Shown in pieces: positions 53,302-61,939 of a stretch of 64,000 bases of DNA. Numbering within the stretch: the stretch's first letter is position 1; every line of letters begins with the position of its first letter. Origin of the DNA: JAPLST01 sp964397565. GTDB lineage: Bacteria > Auribacterota > UBA3054 > JAPLST01. The notes under the pieces were generated by a model. The model saw nothing but the letters and a program-made list of their open reading frames with translations. It ran no database searches and had not been told where the DNA came from. The DNA is taken from assembly GCA_964397565.1 (NCBI GenBank), contig CAYNJC010000002.1:124001-188000 (forward strand), in the 5' to 3' direction. The translations under genes were made by a program, and so were the position numbers.

Positions 53302-54102
53302 ATGAGCAACTACTTTGTGCAGACCATGGATCCGATCATTGTCCAGCTTGGCCCGCTGGCGATTCGCTGGTATGGCGTCATGTATATTATTGGTTTTGTC
53401 ATCGGCTACTGGATTCTGCGGCGGCGGCAGCGCATGGGCTTGCTGGACTTGCCGAATGACATGGCGGTGCAGGACATGCTGTTCTACAGCTTCCTCGGCG
53501 CGCTCGTCGGCGGACGGCTGGGGCATTGCCTGTTGTACCATCCGCTCGAGTATCTGTACAAGCCGTGGGAAATCCTGCAAGTTTGGCAGGGCGGCATGTC
53601 CAGCCACGGCGGGTTCATTGGTGTCATGGTTGCCTTGGTGTTGCTGGCCCGCAAGCTGCACGTCCCCTTCCTGCATTTGCTGGACAACGGGGCGCTGGCC
53701 GTGACGCCCGGCATGTTTTTCGGGCGGATCGGCAATTTCATCAACAGTGAAATGTGCGGCACGCCCACGTCAAAGCCGTGGGCTGTGGTGTTCCCCGCCT
53801 TCGATGCTGTGCCGCGCCATCCGGTGCAACTCTACCAGGCGTTGACGGAAGGCGCGCTGCTGTTTGCCCTCGTCTGGCTGGTCGGCCGCAAGCGGCGTGT
53901 GGATGGGTTGATGAGCGGCATTTTTGGCATTGGCTATGCCGTCGTCAGGTTCCTTACCGAGTATTATCGCGAAGGCTCGCTCGAACTGGCCGGGCCGGCT
54001 TGGTCGCATTTGACGCAAGGCCAGTTTCTCAGTTTGTTCATCTTGCTGACGGGCATGGCGGTGCTGGCCCACGCCGGCTGGACTGCGCGCACGGCGCGCT
54101 AA
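53302..54102 (+). CDS. lgt: Prolipoprotein diacylglyceryl transferase
   Basis: 266 residues from ATG 53302, four bases after the regulator stops. Lgt signatures: AIRWYGVMYIIGFVIGYWIL, GGRLGHCLLYHP, GGMSSHGGFIGVMVAL with the essential His-Gly-Gly, and GRIGNFINSEMCGTPTSKPW, plus VPRHPVQLYQALTEG. There are seven hydrophobic segments. It transfers a diacylglyceryl group from phosphatidylglycerol to the lipobox Cys of prolipoproteins in the inner membrane, and several lipoproteins with clear lipoboxes are encoded in this window. It is cotranscribed with the two-component pair, an unusual arrangement for an essential housekeeping gene. Confidence 0.96.
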   Translation: MSNYFVQTMDPIIVQLGPLAIRWYGVMYIIGFVIGYWILRRRQRMGLLDLPNDMAVQDMLFYSFLGALVGGRLGHCLLYHPLEYLYKPWEILQVWQGGMSSHGGFIGVMVALVLLARKLHVPFLHLLDNGALAVTPGMFFGRIGNFINSEMCGTPTSKPWAVVFPAFDAVPRHPVQLYQALTEGALLFALVWLVGRKRRVDGLMSGIFGIGYAVVRFLTEYYREGSLELAGPAWSHLTQGQFLSLFILLTGMAVLAHAGWTARTAR

Positions 54103-54126
54103 CGCGTGCAAGCTGCAGCCTGAAAC

Positions 54127-54291
54127 CTGATGAATATCCAATATCGAACACTCAATATCCAAGTGCGAAGTATCTGCGCAGAACTCTGCTTGGAATCCAG
54201 CCGTCGGCGGGATCATCATTGGTCATTCCTTGCTGCTCAGAGTCCTGCCACAGGCGGGATTGGTTATTGGATATTCCGCTGCATCTTCCCC
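54127..54291 (+). repeat. 165-bp inverted repeat, right copy
   Basis: Inverted counterpart of 50062-50226. It starts right after the lgt stop (24 bases) and ends in the (CCTGAAA)n run. Together the copies enclose 50227-54126. Confidence 0.9.
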
Positions 54292-54321
54292 CTGAAACCT
54301 GAAACCTGAAACCTGAAACCT
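54291..54321. repeat. (CCTGAAA)4 tandem repeat
   Basis: Four perfect heptamers and a partial fifth, ending ten bases before the lacZ ATG. No ribosome site separates it from the start. TATATAG follows and could serve as a -10, but no -35 is visible. Confidence 0.75.
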
Positions 54322-54331
54322 ATATAGTAGT

Positions 54332-57300
54332 ATGATCACTGCCCCCGCCATACCTGATTGGGAGAACCCGGCCGTGCTGCAGCGCAACCGGCTTGCACCG
54401 CGCGCGGATTTCGTGCCGTATCCTGATGCCGCCCGCGCGCGAGCAGGCGACCAGGCCACCTCACCATGGTGCCTGCTGCTGAACGGCGTCTGGAAATTCG
54501 CCTATGCCGCCGCACCGGCCGCCGCGCCCGCGAAGTTTCATCAGCCGGCGTTTGACGACAGCGCCTGGGACGACCTGCCCGTGCCGTCCTGCTGGCAATG
54601 CCACGGCTATGGTCGGCCGCATTATACGAATGTCATCTATCCGTTTCCGGTGGATCCGCCGCACGTGCCGACCGAGAATCCAACCGGCGCGTATCGGCGC
54701 GTGTTCCGCGTACCGGCCGGCTGGCGTGGATTACAGCTGCACTTACGTTTCGAGGGCGTGGATTCCGCCTTCCACGTCTGGCTCAACGGCCGGGAAATCG
54801 GCTTCAGCAAAGGCAGTCGCATGCCGGCCGAATTTGATATCACCAACGCGGTGCAAGACGGCGACAACGTTCTGGCCGTGCGGGTTTATCAATGGTGCGA
54901 CGGCAGTTATCTTGAAGACCAGGACATGTGGTGGTTGAGCGGTATTTTCCGGGATGTGCGGCTGCTGGCCATGCCGCCGACGCGGATCGCGGACATTGCC
55001 GTGCAGACGCGGCTGGATGCACGCCAGCGTGATGCAGAGCTGCAAGTGCAGGTCACGCTCGAAACGAGCCGCGCCCGCGCGCAAGACTGTCGCCTGCGCG
55101 CACAGCTGCTGGATGACACGGGCCGGAACGTGCTGCCACGGGCCGTGCGCGGCAGCGTGCGCGTGGCTGGCCGGGGCCGCGCTGAACTAACGTTGGCCAC
55201 CACGGTGCATGCGCCGCAGTTGTGGTCAGCGGAAGCACCCCACTTGTATCCCTTGCTGCTCGAGCTGCTTGACGCCACCGGCGCGGTGCGCGAAGCCGTG
55301 CTGCTCAAAATTGGGTTTCGCAGCGTGACCGTGCGCAATGCGTGCCTGTGTGTCAATGGCGCGCCGGTCAAGTTGAAAGGCGTCAATCGCCACGAACATC
55401 ATCCGCGCCTGGGCCGGGCCGTGCCGCTCGACGCCATGCGCGAGGACATCCTCTTGATGAAGCGCCACAACATCAATGCGGTGCGCACCTCGCATTATCC
55501 GGATGATCCGCGCTTTTATGATTTGTGCGACGAGTACGGCATCTATGTCGTAGATGAAGCGGACCTTGAAACGCACGGCTTTGAGTTGACTGGCGACCTT
55601 AATCAGCTCAGCAAGGATCCGGCCTGGCAAGCGGCCTTTGTCGACCGCGCCGTGCGCCTGGTCGCCCGCGACAAAAATCATCCCTGCGTGATCATGTGGT
55701 CGCTTGGCAACGAGAGCGGCTATGGTCCCAATCACGCAGCGATGGCCGACGCCATCCGCGCGCTGGACACCACCCGGCTGTTGCATTACGAGCAGGATCG
55801 CGCTGCGCAGGTCTGCGATGTGGTCAGCCAAATGTACACGCATGTGGACAAGGTCATCGAGTATGGCGCGCAGCGGGACGCGACCAAACCGTTTTTCTTA
55901 TGTGAATATGCGCACGCGATGGGCAACGGGCCGGGCGGTTTGAAAGAGTATTGGGACGCGATCTATGCATCGCCGCGCCTGGCGGGCGGCTGCGTCTGGG
56001 AATGGCTCGATCACGGGCTGTGCGCAACGACGCCGGATGGGCGCGCCTATTACGCGTATGGCGGCGATTTTGGCGATACGCCCAACGATGGCAGTTTTGT
56101 GCTCGACGGCCTGCTGTTCCCCGACCGCACGCCGTCACCCGGCTTGATCGAATACAAAAAAGTGCTTGAGCCGGTGCTGGTCGAGCCGCTCGATCTTGCC
56201 CACGGCACGCTGCGCGTCACCAATCGCTATGATGTTTCGTCGCTGGCGCATCTGCAGCCCGTCTGGCATATCAGCGCCAATGGCGTCGTGCTGCAATCTG
56301 GCACGCTGCCGCCGCTGGCCATCGCCGCGCGCCGCGGCAAGACCGTGCGACTCCCCTATTCATTGCCGGCCGCACAGCCCGCCACCGAGTATTGGCTGAC
56401 CCTCCAATTTCTGCAGGCAACACCGACGCGCTGGTGCGCGGCGGGCCATGAAATCGCGTGGGCGCAGTTCCTCCTGCCGTGCGCCGCGCGGACTGCGCCG
56501 GTGGCGCCGCCAGCACCCGCATCACTGCGCTACACGCAGGACGGCACGACGGCGACCGTGCGCGGCTTGGATTTCAGCATTGTGTTCGACACCATGCGCG
56601 GTCGCATCACAAGCTGGCGCGCGCATGGCGTCGAGCTCATGCACGCCGGGCCACGTCTGAATATCTGGCGCGCGCTGACCGACAACGACACCGGCTCTGG
56701 TTCGCCGCTCGGCGCCGAATGGCGCAAGTATCATCTGGACAAACTACAGCATCGCGTGGACGCCTGCGATATCGCGGCGCTCGATGCCCAAACCCTGCGC
56801 GTCACAGTGCGCACCCATGTGGCGCCGCCGGTCTACAGCATCGCCCTGCTCTGCACCTACACTTACACCATCGCCGGCAACGGCACGATTTTGCTGGAGG
56901 TGGATGTTGCGCCGCGCGGCGCATGGCCGGAGGCGTTGCCGCGCCTCGGCGTGCAACTGCACATGCCGCGCGCGTTCGCGCACGTGGCATGGTATGGGCG
57001 CGGCCCGGGTGAATCATATCCGGACACCTGCCAGGCCCAACGCATCGGCGTCTATGAGAAAGCGTTGGACGAGCTGTGGACCCGCTACATTATGCCGCAG
57101 GAAAACGGCAATCGCAGCGACGTGCGCTGGGTCACGTTCACCAATGCCGGCGGCATGGGCCTGCGCGTGGCCGGCCAGCCCACGCTCAATTTCAGCGCGC
57201 ACCGTTTCACGCCCGAAGACTTTGATCGCGCGCGCCACATGCACGAATTGGCGCCGCGCGACGAGATCATCGTCAATCTGGATCACCGCCAGCACGGCAT

Positions 57301-57394
57301 TGGCAGCGGTGCGTGCGGGCCGACGACCTGGTCGCAGTATTGGTTGCGGACCGCGCCGACGCGCTTCAGCCTCCGGCTCTCGCCGCAAGTGTAG
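54332..57394 (+). CDS. lacZ: Beta-galactosidase, glycoside hydrolase family 2
   Basis: 1020 residues, the size of E. coli LacZ. Catalytic acid/base Glu461 in SLGNESGYGPNH and nucleophile Glu525 in FLCEYAHAMGNGPG are both present. Other family blocks: NGREIGFSKGSRMPAEFDI, VNRHEHHPRLGR, MKRHNINAVRTSHYPDD and DEADLETHGFE, with a C-terminal beta-galactosidase small-chain-like domain (WYGRGPGESYPDTCQA, YIMPQENGNRSDVRW). It hydrolyses terminal beta-galactosides. No signal peptide is seen, so it is cytoplasmic, and no permease or repressor adjoins it. The start lies directly after a tandem repeat without a visible ribosome site. Confidence 0.96.
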   Translation: MITAPAIPDWENPAVLQRNRLAPRADFVPYPDAARARAGDQATSPWCLLLNGVWKFAYAAAPAAAPAKFHQPAFDDSAWDDLPVPSCWQCHGYGRPHYTNVIYPFPVDPPHVPTENPTGAYRRVFRVPAGWRGLQLHLRFEGVDSAFHVWLNGREIGFSKGSRMPAEFDITNAVQDGDNVLAVRVYQWCDGSYLEDQDMWWLSGIFRDVRLLAMPPTRIADIAVQTRLDARQRDAELQVQVTLETSRARAQDCRLRAQLLDDTGRNVLPRAVRGSVRVAGRGRAELTLATTVHAPQLWSAEAPHLYPLLLELLDATGAVREAVLLKIGFRSVTVRNACLCVNGAPVKLKGVNRHEHHPRLGRAVPLDAMREDILLMKRHNINAVRTSHYPDDPRFYDLCDEYGIYVVDEADLETHGFELTGDLNQLSKDPAWQAAFVDRAVRLVARDKNHPCVIMWSLGNESGYGPNHAAMADAIRALDTTRLLHYEQDRAAQVCDVVSQMYTHVDKVIEYGAQRDATKPFFLCEYAHAMGNGPGGLKEYWDAIYASPRLAGGCVWEWLDHGLCATTPDGRAYYAYGGDFGDTPNDGSFVLDGLLFPDRTPSPGLIEYKKVLEPVLVEPLDLAHGTLRVTNRYDVSSLAHLQPVWHISANGVVLQSGTLPPLAIAARRGKTVRLPYSLPAAQPATEYWLTLQFLQATPTRWCAAGHEIAWAQFLLPCAARTAPVAPPAPASLRYTQDGTTATVRGLDFSIVFDTMRGRITSWRAHGVELMHAGPRLNIWRALTDNDTGSGSPLGAEWRKYHLDKLQHRVDACDIAALDAQTLRVTVRTHVAPPVYSIALLCTYTYTIAGNGTILLEVDVAPRGAWPEALPRLGVQLHMPRAFAHVAWYGRGPGESYPDTCQAQRIGVYEKALDELWTRYIMPQENGNRSDVRWVTFTNAGGMGLRVAGQPTLNFSAHRFTPEDFDRARHMHELAPRDEIIVNLDHRQHGIGSGACGPTTWSQYWLRTAPTRFSLRLSPQV

Positions 57395-57404
57395 GAACGG
57401 CGCC

Positions 57405-57425
57405 CCACCGAGCTTGCCTCGGTGG
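57405..57425 (+). terminator. Short hairpin after lacZ
   Basis: CCACCGAG (57405-57412), loop CTTGC, CTCGGTGG (57418-57425), ten bases after the stop. No T-tract follows. Confidence 0.45.
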
Positions 57426-57477
57426 ACGCAGAGATTGGAAACAACAGCGGTGGGCTCTTTTCTCTCAATCTGATTCA

Positions 57478-57508
57478 CCCACGATCCCGTCAGCGGCGGG
57501 ATCGTGGG
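57478..57508. repeat. 12-bp perfect hairpin in the lacZ-hisD spacer
   Basis: CCCACGATCCCG (57478-57489) pairs with CGGGATCGTGGG (57497-57508), 7-base loop. The loop-side GATCCCG/CGGGATC is the same palindrome type found inside the 165-bp repeats. It is probably a repeat element, not a terminator. Confidence 0.6.
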
Positions 57509-57531
57509 GGTCTCTGCATGCAAAGAACGTT

Positions 57532-57597
57532 AGGAGCCGCCTCCGTGCGGCGCATGCAGCGTGTGCAGCAGAATCGCGACGCGGAGGTCGCTCCCAT
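57532..57597. repeat. Two head-to-head GGAGCGGCCTCCGTG-type repeats
   Basis: AGGAGCCGCCTCCGTGCGGC (from 57532) and CGCGACGCGGAGGTCGCTCC (from 57576) are opposite-orientation relatives of the repeats at 29839, 33376 and 33561, separated by about 24 bases. Confidence 0.7.
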
Positions 57598-57724
57598 CCC
57601 GCCAGTGGCGGGACTGACCCAAGGCCAGCAGCAGCAGGCCGACAGACGCGGCAAGAAGGACAAGTGACGAGAAGGTCTGAACCAAAACATCCGTGCATCG
57701 CCGGAACCCGCCGCGCGCGGCGGC

Positions 57725-57753
57725 TTTACAAATTGCGCGCCACGTGCTACAAT
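57725..57753 (+). promoter_or_regulatory. Predicted promoter of the hisD operon
   Basis: TTTACA (57725-57730), 17-base spacer ending CGTGC, TACAAT (57748-57753). The leader is about 17 bases and contains GGAG (57766-57769), seven bases before the ATG. Confidence 0.7.
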
Positions 57754-57776
57754 TTCACCAATGATGGAGTAGCACG

Positions 57777-59048
57777 ATGCGACACCTGCAAGCATTCATA
57801 GCCGAGTTTGACGCGCTGCTGGCGCGCCGCCGCGCCGAGATGACGACGCCGGACGTGCGCGCCACGGTGGCCGAAATCATTGCGCAGGTGCGTGTCGACG
57901 GCGATGCCGCGCTGTGCGCGCTGACCGAGCGCTTCGATGGGTGTGCCTTGACCCCCGCCCACCTGCGCGTCGCGCCGACGGATGCCACGGCAACGATCGA
58001 GCCCGCGCTGCAACGCGCCATCGCACAGGCCAGTGCAAACATCCGCTTTTTCCATGAACAGCAATTACGACCGGAATGGTCGGCGCTGAATCCCGACGGC
58101 GGCCGCGTCGGTGAAATGTTCCGCCCGGTCGAGCGCGCCGGCGTGTACGTGCCAGGCGGCACCGCGCCGTTGATCTCGACCGTGCTGATGACCGTCATCC
58201 CCGCGCAGGTTGCCGGTGTCACGCGCATTTGTGTGGCCACGCCGCCGGGCCGCGACGGGCGCGTCAATCCCGGCATTCTGGCCGCCTGCCAGGCCTGCGG
58301 CATCACCGAGATTTATCGAGTCGGCGGCGCGCAGGCCATTGCCGCGCTGGCGTTCGGCACCGCGACCATTCCGCGCGTGGATGTCATCGCCGGGCCGGGC
58401 AACAAATATGTGACCGAGGCCAAGCGCCAGGTCTTTGGCCATGTCGGCGTGGACTTGCTGGCCGGCCCGAGCGAAAGCATGATCATCATTGACAACACTG
58501 CCAACCCCGCCTGGGTTGCCGCTGATATTCTCTCGCAGGCCGAGCATCTCGACAGCGCGACCTACATTGTCTCCGTACCGGAAATGATTATGGATCAGGT
58601 CGAGGCGCACCTGTACGCCCTGCTCAGCGAGCGCGGCGCAACGAGTACCTTAAAAAAAGCGGTGGCTGAACGCATGGTCTGCATTCACGTGCAATCGCTG
58701 GATGCGGCGGCCGATGTGGCCAATTTGATCGCGCCCGAGCATCTGCAAATCGTCACCGAAGACAATTCGCGCGTGCTGGCCCGCTTGCGCAATGCCGGCG
58801 CGGTGTTTCTCGGGCCGCATGCGCCCGTGCCGCTCGGCGATTTTGTCGCCGGCCCCAGCCATGTGCTGCCGACCGGCTGCGCGGCGCGCTTTTCGAGCGG
58901 ACTCTCGACCGACGTGTTTCGCAAACGCATCAGCGTGATGGAGTGCGATGCCGCCGCCTTTACGCGCATGGCCGACGCCATTGTCGCATTCGGCACCGCC
59001 GAGCAGTTGCCCGGCCACGCCCACACCGCCACCATTCGTTGCCCATGA
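57777..59048 (+). CDS. hisD: Histidinol dehydrogenase
   Basis: 423 residues. Family blocks: RAGVYVPGGTAPLISTVLMT near 119-138, GAQAIAALAFGT, DVIAGPGNKYVTEAKRQVFG, DLLAGPSESMIIIDNTANP, DILSQAEHLDSAT (zinc Gln-x2-His), APEHLQIV with the catalytic Glu-His pair, and LPTGCAARFSSGLS. It oxidises L-histidinol to histidine in two NAD-dependent steps, the last of histidine synthesis. Other his genes are not in this window. Its TGA overlaps the ATG of def by four bases, linking it to an unrelated housekeeping gene. Confidence 0.96.
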   Translation: MRHLQAFIAEFDALLARRRAEMTTPDVRATVAEIIAQVRVDGDAALCALTERFDGCALTPAHLRVAPTDATATIEPALQRAIAQASANIRFFHEQQLRPEWSALNPDGGRVGEMFRPVERAGVYVPGGTAPLISTVLMTVIPAQVAGVTRICVATPPGRDGRVNPGILAACQACGITEIYRVGGAQAIAALAFGTATIPRVDVIAGPGNKYVTEAKRQVFGHVGVDLLAGPSESMIIIDNTANPAWVAADILSQAEHLDSATYIVSVPEMIMDQVEAHLYALLSERGATSTLKKAVAERMVCIHVQSLDAAADVANLIAPEHLQIVTEDNSRVLARLRNAGAVFLGPHAPVPLGDFVAGPSHVLPTGCAARFSSGLSTDVFRKRISVMECDAAAFTRMADAIVAFGTAEQLPGHAHTATIRCP

Positions 59049-59539
59049 AGCTGAGATTGTATTATGAGACGGACCCGATCCTGCGCCAGAAGGCCGCGCC
59101 GGTTGAGAAAGTCACCAACAAAATCCGCCGCTTGGTCGAGGACATGTTCGAGACCCTGTACGCCGCCAAGGGCATCGGCCTGGCGGCCAATCAAGTGGGC
59201 ATCCTGTCCCGCGTGATTATCCTCGATCTGCGCAAGCGCGGCGTCAAGCCGATGGCCTTGATCAATCCGGAAGTCGTCGCGCGCGCGGGCGAGCTCGAAA
59301 ACGAGGAGGGCTGCTTGAGCTGCCCGGGCTTGTATGCCAAGGTAAAGCGCGCGGCGTGCGTGACGGTGCATGCCCTGGATATTACCGGCGACGAGGTCGC
59401 GGTCGAAGCTACGGCTCTGCACGCCGCCGCCTTGCAGCATGAAATAGATCACCTTGACGGCATTCTCTTTCTCGACCGGCTCGAACCCACCGAGCGCGTG
59501 CACCTTGAGCAATTGCGCGCCGCGCACCACCCCTTCTGA
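59045..59539 (+). CDS. def: Peptide deformylase
   Basis: 164 residues from ATG 59045, overlapping the hisD stop by four bases. The three signature motifs are intact: GIGLAANQVG near 45-54, EGCLSCPG near 83-90 (metal Cys), and QHEIDHLDG near 131-139 with the two metal His and the catalytic Glu. It removes the formyl group from nascent N-terminal Met. Lacks the long C-terminal helix of the E. coli enzyme. No ribosome site other than coupling from hisD. Confidence 0.96.
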   Translation: MKLRLYYETDPILRQKAAPVEKVTNKIRRLVEDMFETLYAAKGIGLAANQVGILSRVIILDLRKRGVKPMALINPEVVARAGELENEEGCLSCPGLYAKVKRAACVTVHALDITGDEVAVEATALHAAALQHEIDHLDGILFLDRLEPTERVHLEQLRAAHHPF

Positions 59540-59543
59540 CGGC

Positions 59544-60917
59544 ATGACCAGTCCATCGCACATTCTCTTGCGCAACTGCACGGCGGTCGCCACCATGAAT
59601 GACGCGCGTGCTGTGCTGCGCGATGTGGATGTGCTGGTTGCCGGGCCGCGGATTGCGGCGATCGGCGCGGGGCTGAACGCCGATGGCGCCGAGTGCATCG
59701 ACTGCCGCGGCAAAGTCGTCCTGCCCGGCTTGGTCAACACCCATCATCATTTGTATCAAGTGCTGACCCGCAACCTGCCTGCGGCGCAAAATGCCAAGCT
59801 GTTTGACTGGCTGGTCTATCATTACGAGATCTGGCGCGGCATCACGCCCGAGGCTGTCTATGCCGCAGCGCGTTGCGGCCTGGCCGAATTGCTCTTGACC
59901 GGCTGCACGACCTCGGCCGACCATCATTATCTGTTTCCGCGCGGCGCAAGCACTTATTTGATTGACGAAGAAATCCGCGCGGCACACGAACTCGGCATCC
60001 GCTTTCATCCCACCCGCGGCAGCATGACCCGCGGCCGCACGCTCGGCGGCCTGCCGCCCGATGACGTCGTGCAAACGCCCGAGGAAATCCTGCGCGATTC
60101 GCTGCGCGTCATCGAACAGTATCACGACCCGGCCCCGCTGTCCATGTGCCGCCTGGCACTGGCGCCGTGCTCGCCGTTCAGTGTCACGCCCGAAATCATG
60201 CGCGCAACGGCCGAACTGGCGCGCGAGAAAGGCGTGCAGTTGCACACCCATTTGTGCGAGACACTCGATGAAGAGCAATATTGCCTGGACACCTGCGGCA
60301 TGCGGCCACTCGAATACATGGACTCGGTCGGCTGGCTCGGCGACGATGTCTGGTACGCCCACGGCATTTATTTCAACGACGCCGAGATTGCGCAACTGGG
60401 CCACACACACACGGGCATCGCTCATTGTCCGACCTCGAATCTGCGCCTGGGCTCGGGCATTGCGCCGGTGCGCGCGCTGTTGCAGGCCGGCGCACCAGTC
60501 GGCATTGCCGTTGACGGCAGCGCCAGCAATGACGGTTCTAATATGCTGCTCGAGGTGCGCATGGCCATGCTGGTGCAGCGCATCAAAGCCGGGGTTGACG
60601 CAATGCCCGCCCTGGATGCGTTATGGCTGGCGACGCGCGGCGGCGCGGCCGTGCTTGGGCGCGATGACATCGGCACGCTCGCGCCGGGCATGGCTGCCGA
60701 TCTGGCCGTGTTTGACATCAGCGGCCTGGCCTACGCCGGCGCGCACAGCGACCCGGTTGCCGCCGTCCTCTTCTGCGGCATTGACCAGCGTGCCTGGATG
60801 ACGATGGTCAACGGCGTGGTCGTCGTGCGTGACAAGCAACTGGTGCATGCCGACGCGGATGCCATTGCCGCCGCGGCCAATGCCGCCGCGGCACAATTGT
60901 TACTGCGCAGCGCCTAA
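59544..60917 (+). CDS. Amidohydrolase, probable 8-oxoguanine deaminase
   Basis: 457 residues from ATG 59544, four bases after def. Zinc-site motifs of the AtzB/TrzA-like amidohydrolase superfamily: LPGLVNTHHHLYQVLTR near 62-78, TSADHHYLFP near 128, LHTHLCETLDEE near 234, and GVxVDGSASNDGSN-type AVDGSASNDGSNMLLE near 326. The HHYLFP, APCSPFSVTPEIMR and VDGSASNDGSNM blocks are those I recall from the characterised 8-oxoguanine deaminase of Pseudomonas (Pa0142), which converts 8-oxoguanine to urate. Assigned by motif memory, so a related triazine or purine deaminase is possible. Last gene of the hisD-def run. Confidence 0.82.
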   Translation: MTSPSHILLRNCTAVATMNDARAVLRDVDVLVAGPRIAAIGAGLNADGAECIDCRGKVVLPGLVNTHHHLYQVLTRNLPAAQNAKLFDWLVYHYEIWRGITPEAVYAAARCGLAELLLTGCTTSADHHYLFPRGASTYLIDEEIRAAHELGIRFHPTRGSMTRGRTLGGLPPDDVVQTPEEILRDSLRVIEQYHDPAPLSMCRLALAPCSPFSVTPEIMRATAELAREKGVQLHTHLCETLDEEQYCLDTCGMRPLEYMDSVGWLGDDVWYAHGIYFNDAEIAQLGHTHTGIAHCPTSNLRLGSGIAPVRALLQAGAPVGIAVDGSASNDGSNMLLEVRMAMLVQRIKAGVDAMPALDALWLATRGGAAVLGRDDIGTLAPGMAADLAVFDISGLAYAGAHSDPVAAVLFCGIDQRAWMTMVNGVVVVRDKQLVHADADAIAAAANAAAAQLLLRSA

Positions 60918-61053
60918 ATTATTTAACAAAGAGGTTAAAGAGATGCATAGAGTAACAAGAGCTGCTACATCAATATGAGTCCTGCGTCTCTTTTGCCCTC
61001 TTGCCCTCTTTGTGGAATTTTGGACTGGTATAACCACTGAAGTATGAGGTTGC
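60918..61053. other. Short spacer with degenerate CTCTT units
   Basis: 136 bases containing TTGCCCTC-type repeated units on the plus strand (GCCCTCTT twice near 60992-61012). No gene. Possibly the same class of low-complexity spacer as elsewhere. Confidence 0.5.
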
Positions 61054-61881
61054 ATGTCCCACATCACTGAATTTCTCACACCGACGAGCGTGGCCGAGGC
61101 GCTGCGGCTCTTGCGCGCGCAACCCGGACGTGCGCCGCTGGCGGGCGGCACGTTTCTCACCGCGCACCTGCCGAAAAAAGTCACCGGCTTGGTGGACTTG
61201 TCCGGCCTCGGGCTTGACTATATCAAGCGCCGCGACGGCGCCGTCGCGCTCGGCGCGATGACGACCATCAGCGCCATGGCGTGTGCCACCGCGCTCGGCC
61301 CGCTGGCCACCTTGTGCCGCGATTGCGCCACTCAGCCGTTGCGCAACACCATCACCGTCGGCGGCAATGTCATGCAGCCGCTGCGCTGGAGCGACCTGCC
61401 CCTGCTGCTGACGGTCCTGCGCGCAGCTTTTGTCGTCCGCGCCACACGCCAAACAACGTTGACGGCCGACGACTTCTTCCGTCAACTGCCGGCCAAAACG
61501 GTCGGCCCCACCGGATTGCTGACGGAGGTCGTGGTGCCGAACGTGCGCACCGTACGGCTGGCGCGCAAGAAAATCGTGCGGGCGCATGATGACATTCCGG
61601 CCTTGCACGTCGCCGTCGCCTTGCGGCTCGAACGCCGCCGCGCACGCGATGTGCGCATCGCGTTTGTGGCGCAGAAACCGTTGCCCACCCGCGTGCCGGC
61701 CGCGGAAGCGTTGCTGGAAGGCGTGGTGCCAACCGCCGCGTTGATCGCCGCCGCCGCCACCGCCGCGCGCGCCGCCGGCGAGGCTCTGTCCGACTTTCGC
61801 TTCTCCGGCGAGTACCTCAATGAAATGCTGGGTGTGCACGTGCGCCGCTTGCTGACGGACTGTGTCAACACCGCGGCTTAG
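61054..61881 (+). CDS. FAD-binding subunit of a molybdenum hydroxylase (CoxM/XdhB-like), orphan
   Basis: 275 residues. PCMH-type FAD domain: PLAGGTFLTAHLPKK near 28-42 (normally AGGTDL), and the second flavin loop RNTITVGGNVMQPLRWSDLP near 92-111. A CO_deh_flav_C-like C-terminal part (DIPALHVAVALRLERRRARD, LSDFRFSGEYLNEMLGVHVR) completes it. In full enzymes this subunit takes electrons from the molybdopterin and 2Fe-2S subunits. Neither is encoded nearby. The purine-type amidohydrolase 136 bases upstream fits a purine-degradation theme, but cotranscription is uncertain. Gene may be a remnant or a shared subunit. Confidence 0.85.
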   Translation: MSHITEFLTPTSVAEALRLLRAQPGRAPLAGGTFLTAHLPKKVTGLVDLSGLGLDYIKRRDGAVALGAMTTISAMACATALGPLATLCRDCATQPLRNTITVGGNVMQPLRWSDLPLLLTVLRAAFVVRATRQTTLTADDFFRQLPAKTVGPTGLLTEVVVPNVRTVRLARKKIVRAHDDIPALHVAVALRLERRRARDVRIAFVAQKPLPTRVPAAEALLEGVVPTAALIAAAATAARAAGEALSDFRFSGEYLNEMLGVHVRRLLTDCVNTAA

Positions 61882-61939
61882 CCATGACAAATGACCAATG
61901 ACCAATGAGAATTGACCAATGACAAATACATTTTCCTCC
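61882..61939. repeat. Degenerate TGACCAA tandem repeat
   Basis: TGACAAATGACCAATGACCA, then GAATTGACCAATGACAAAT, fills the gap to the next start codon. Confidence 0.6.

Noticed and set aside
54321..54328. TATATAG as the lacZ -10
   Set aside because: The -35 position falls within the CCTGAAA repeats and shows no -35-like hexamer.
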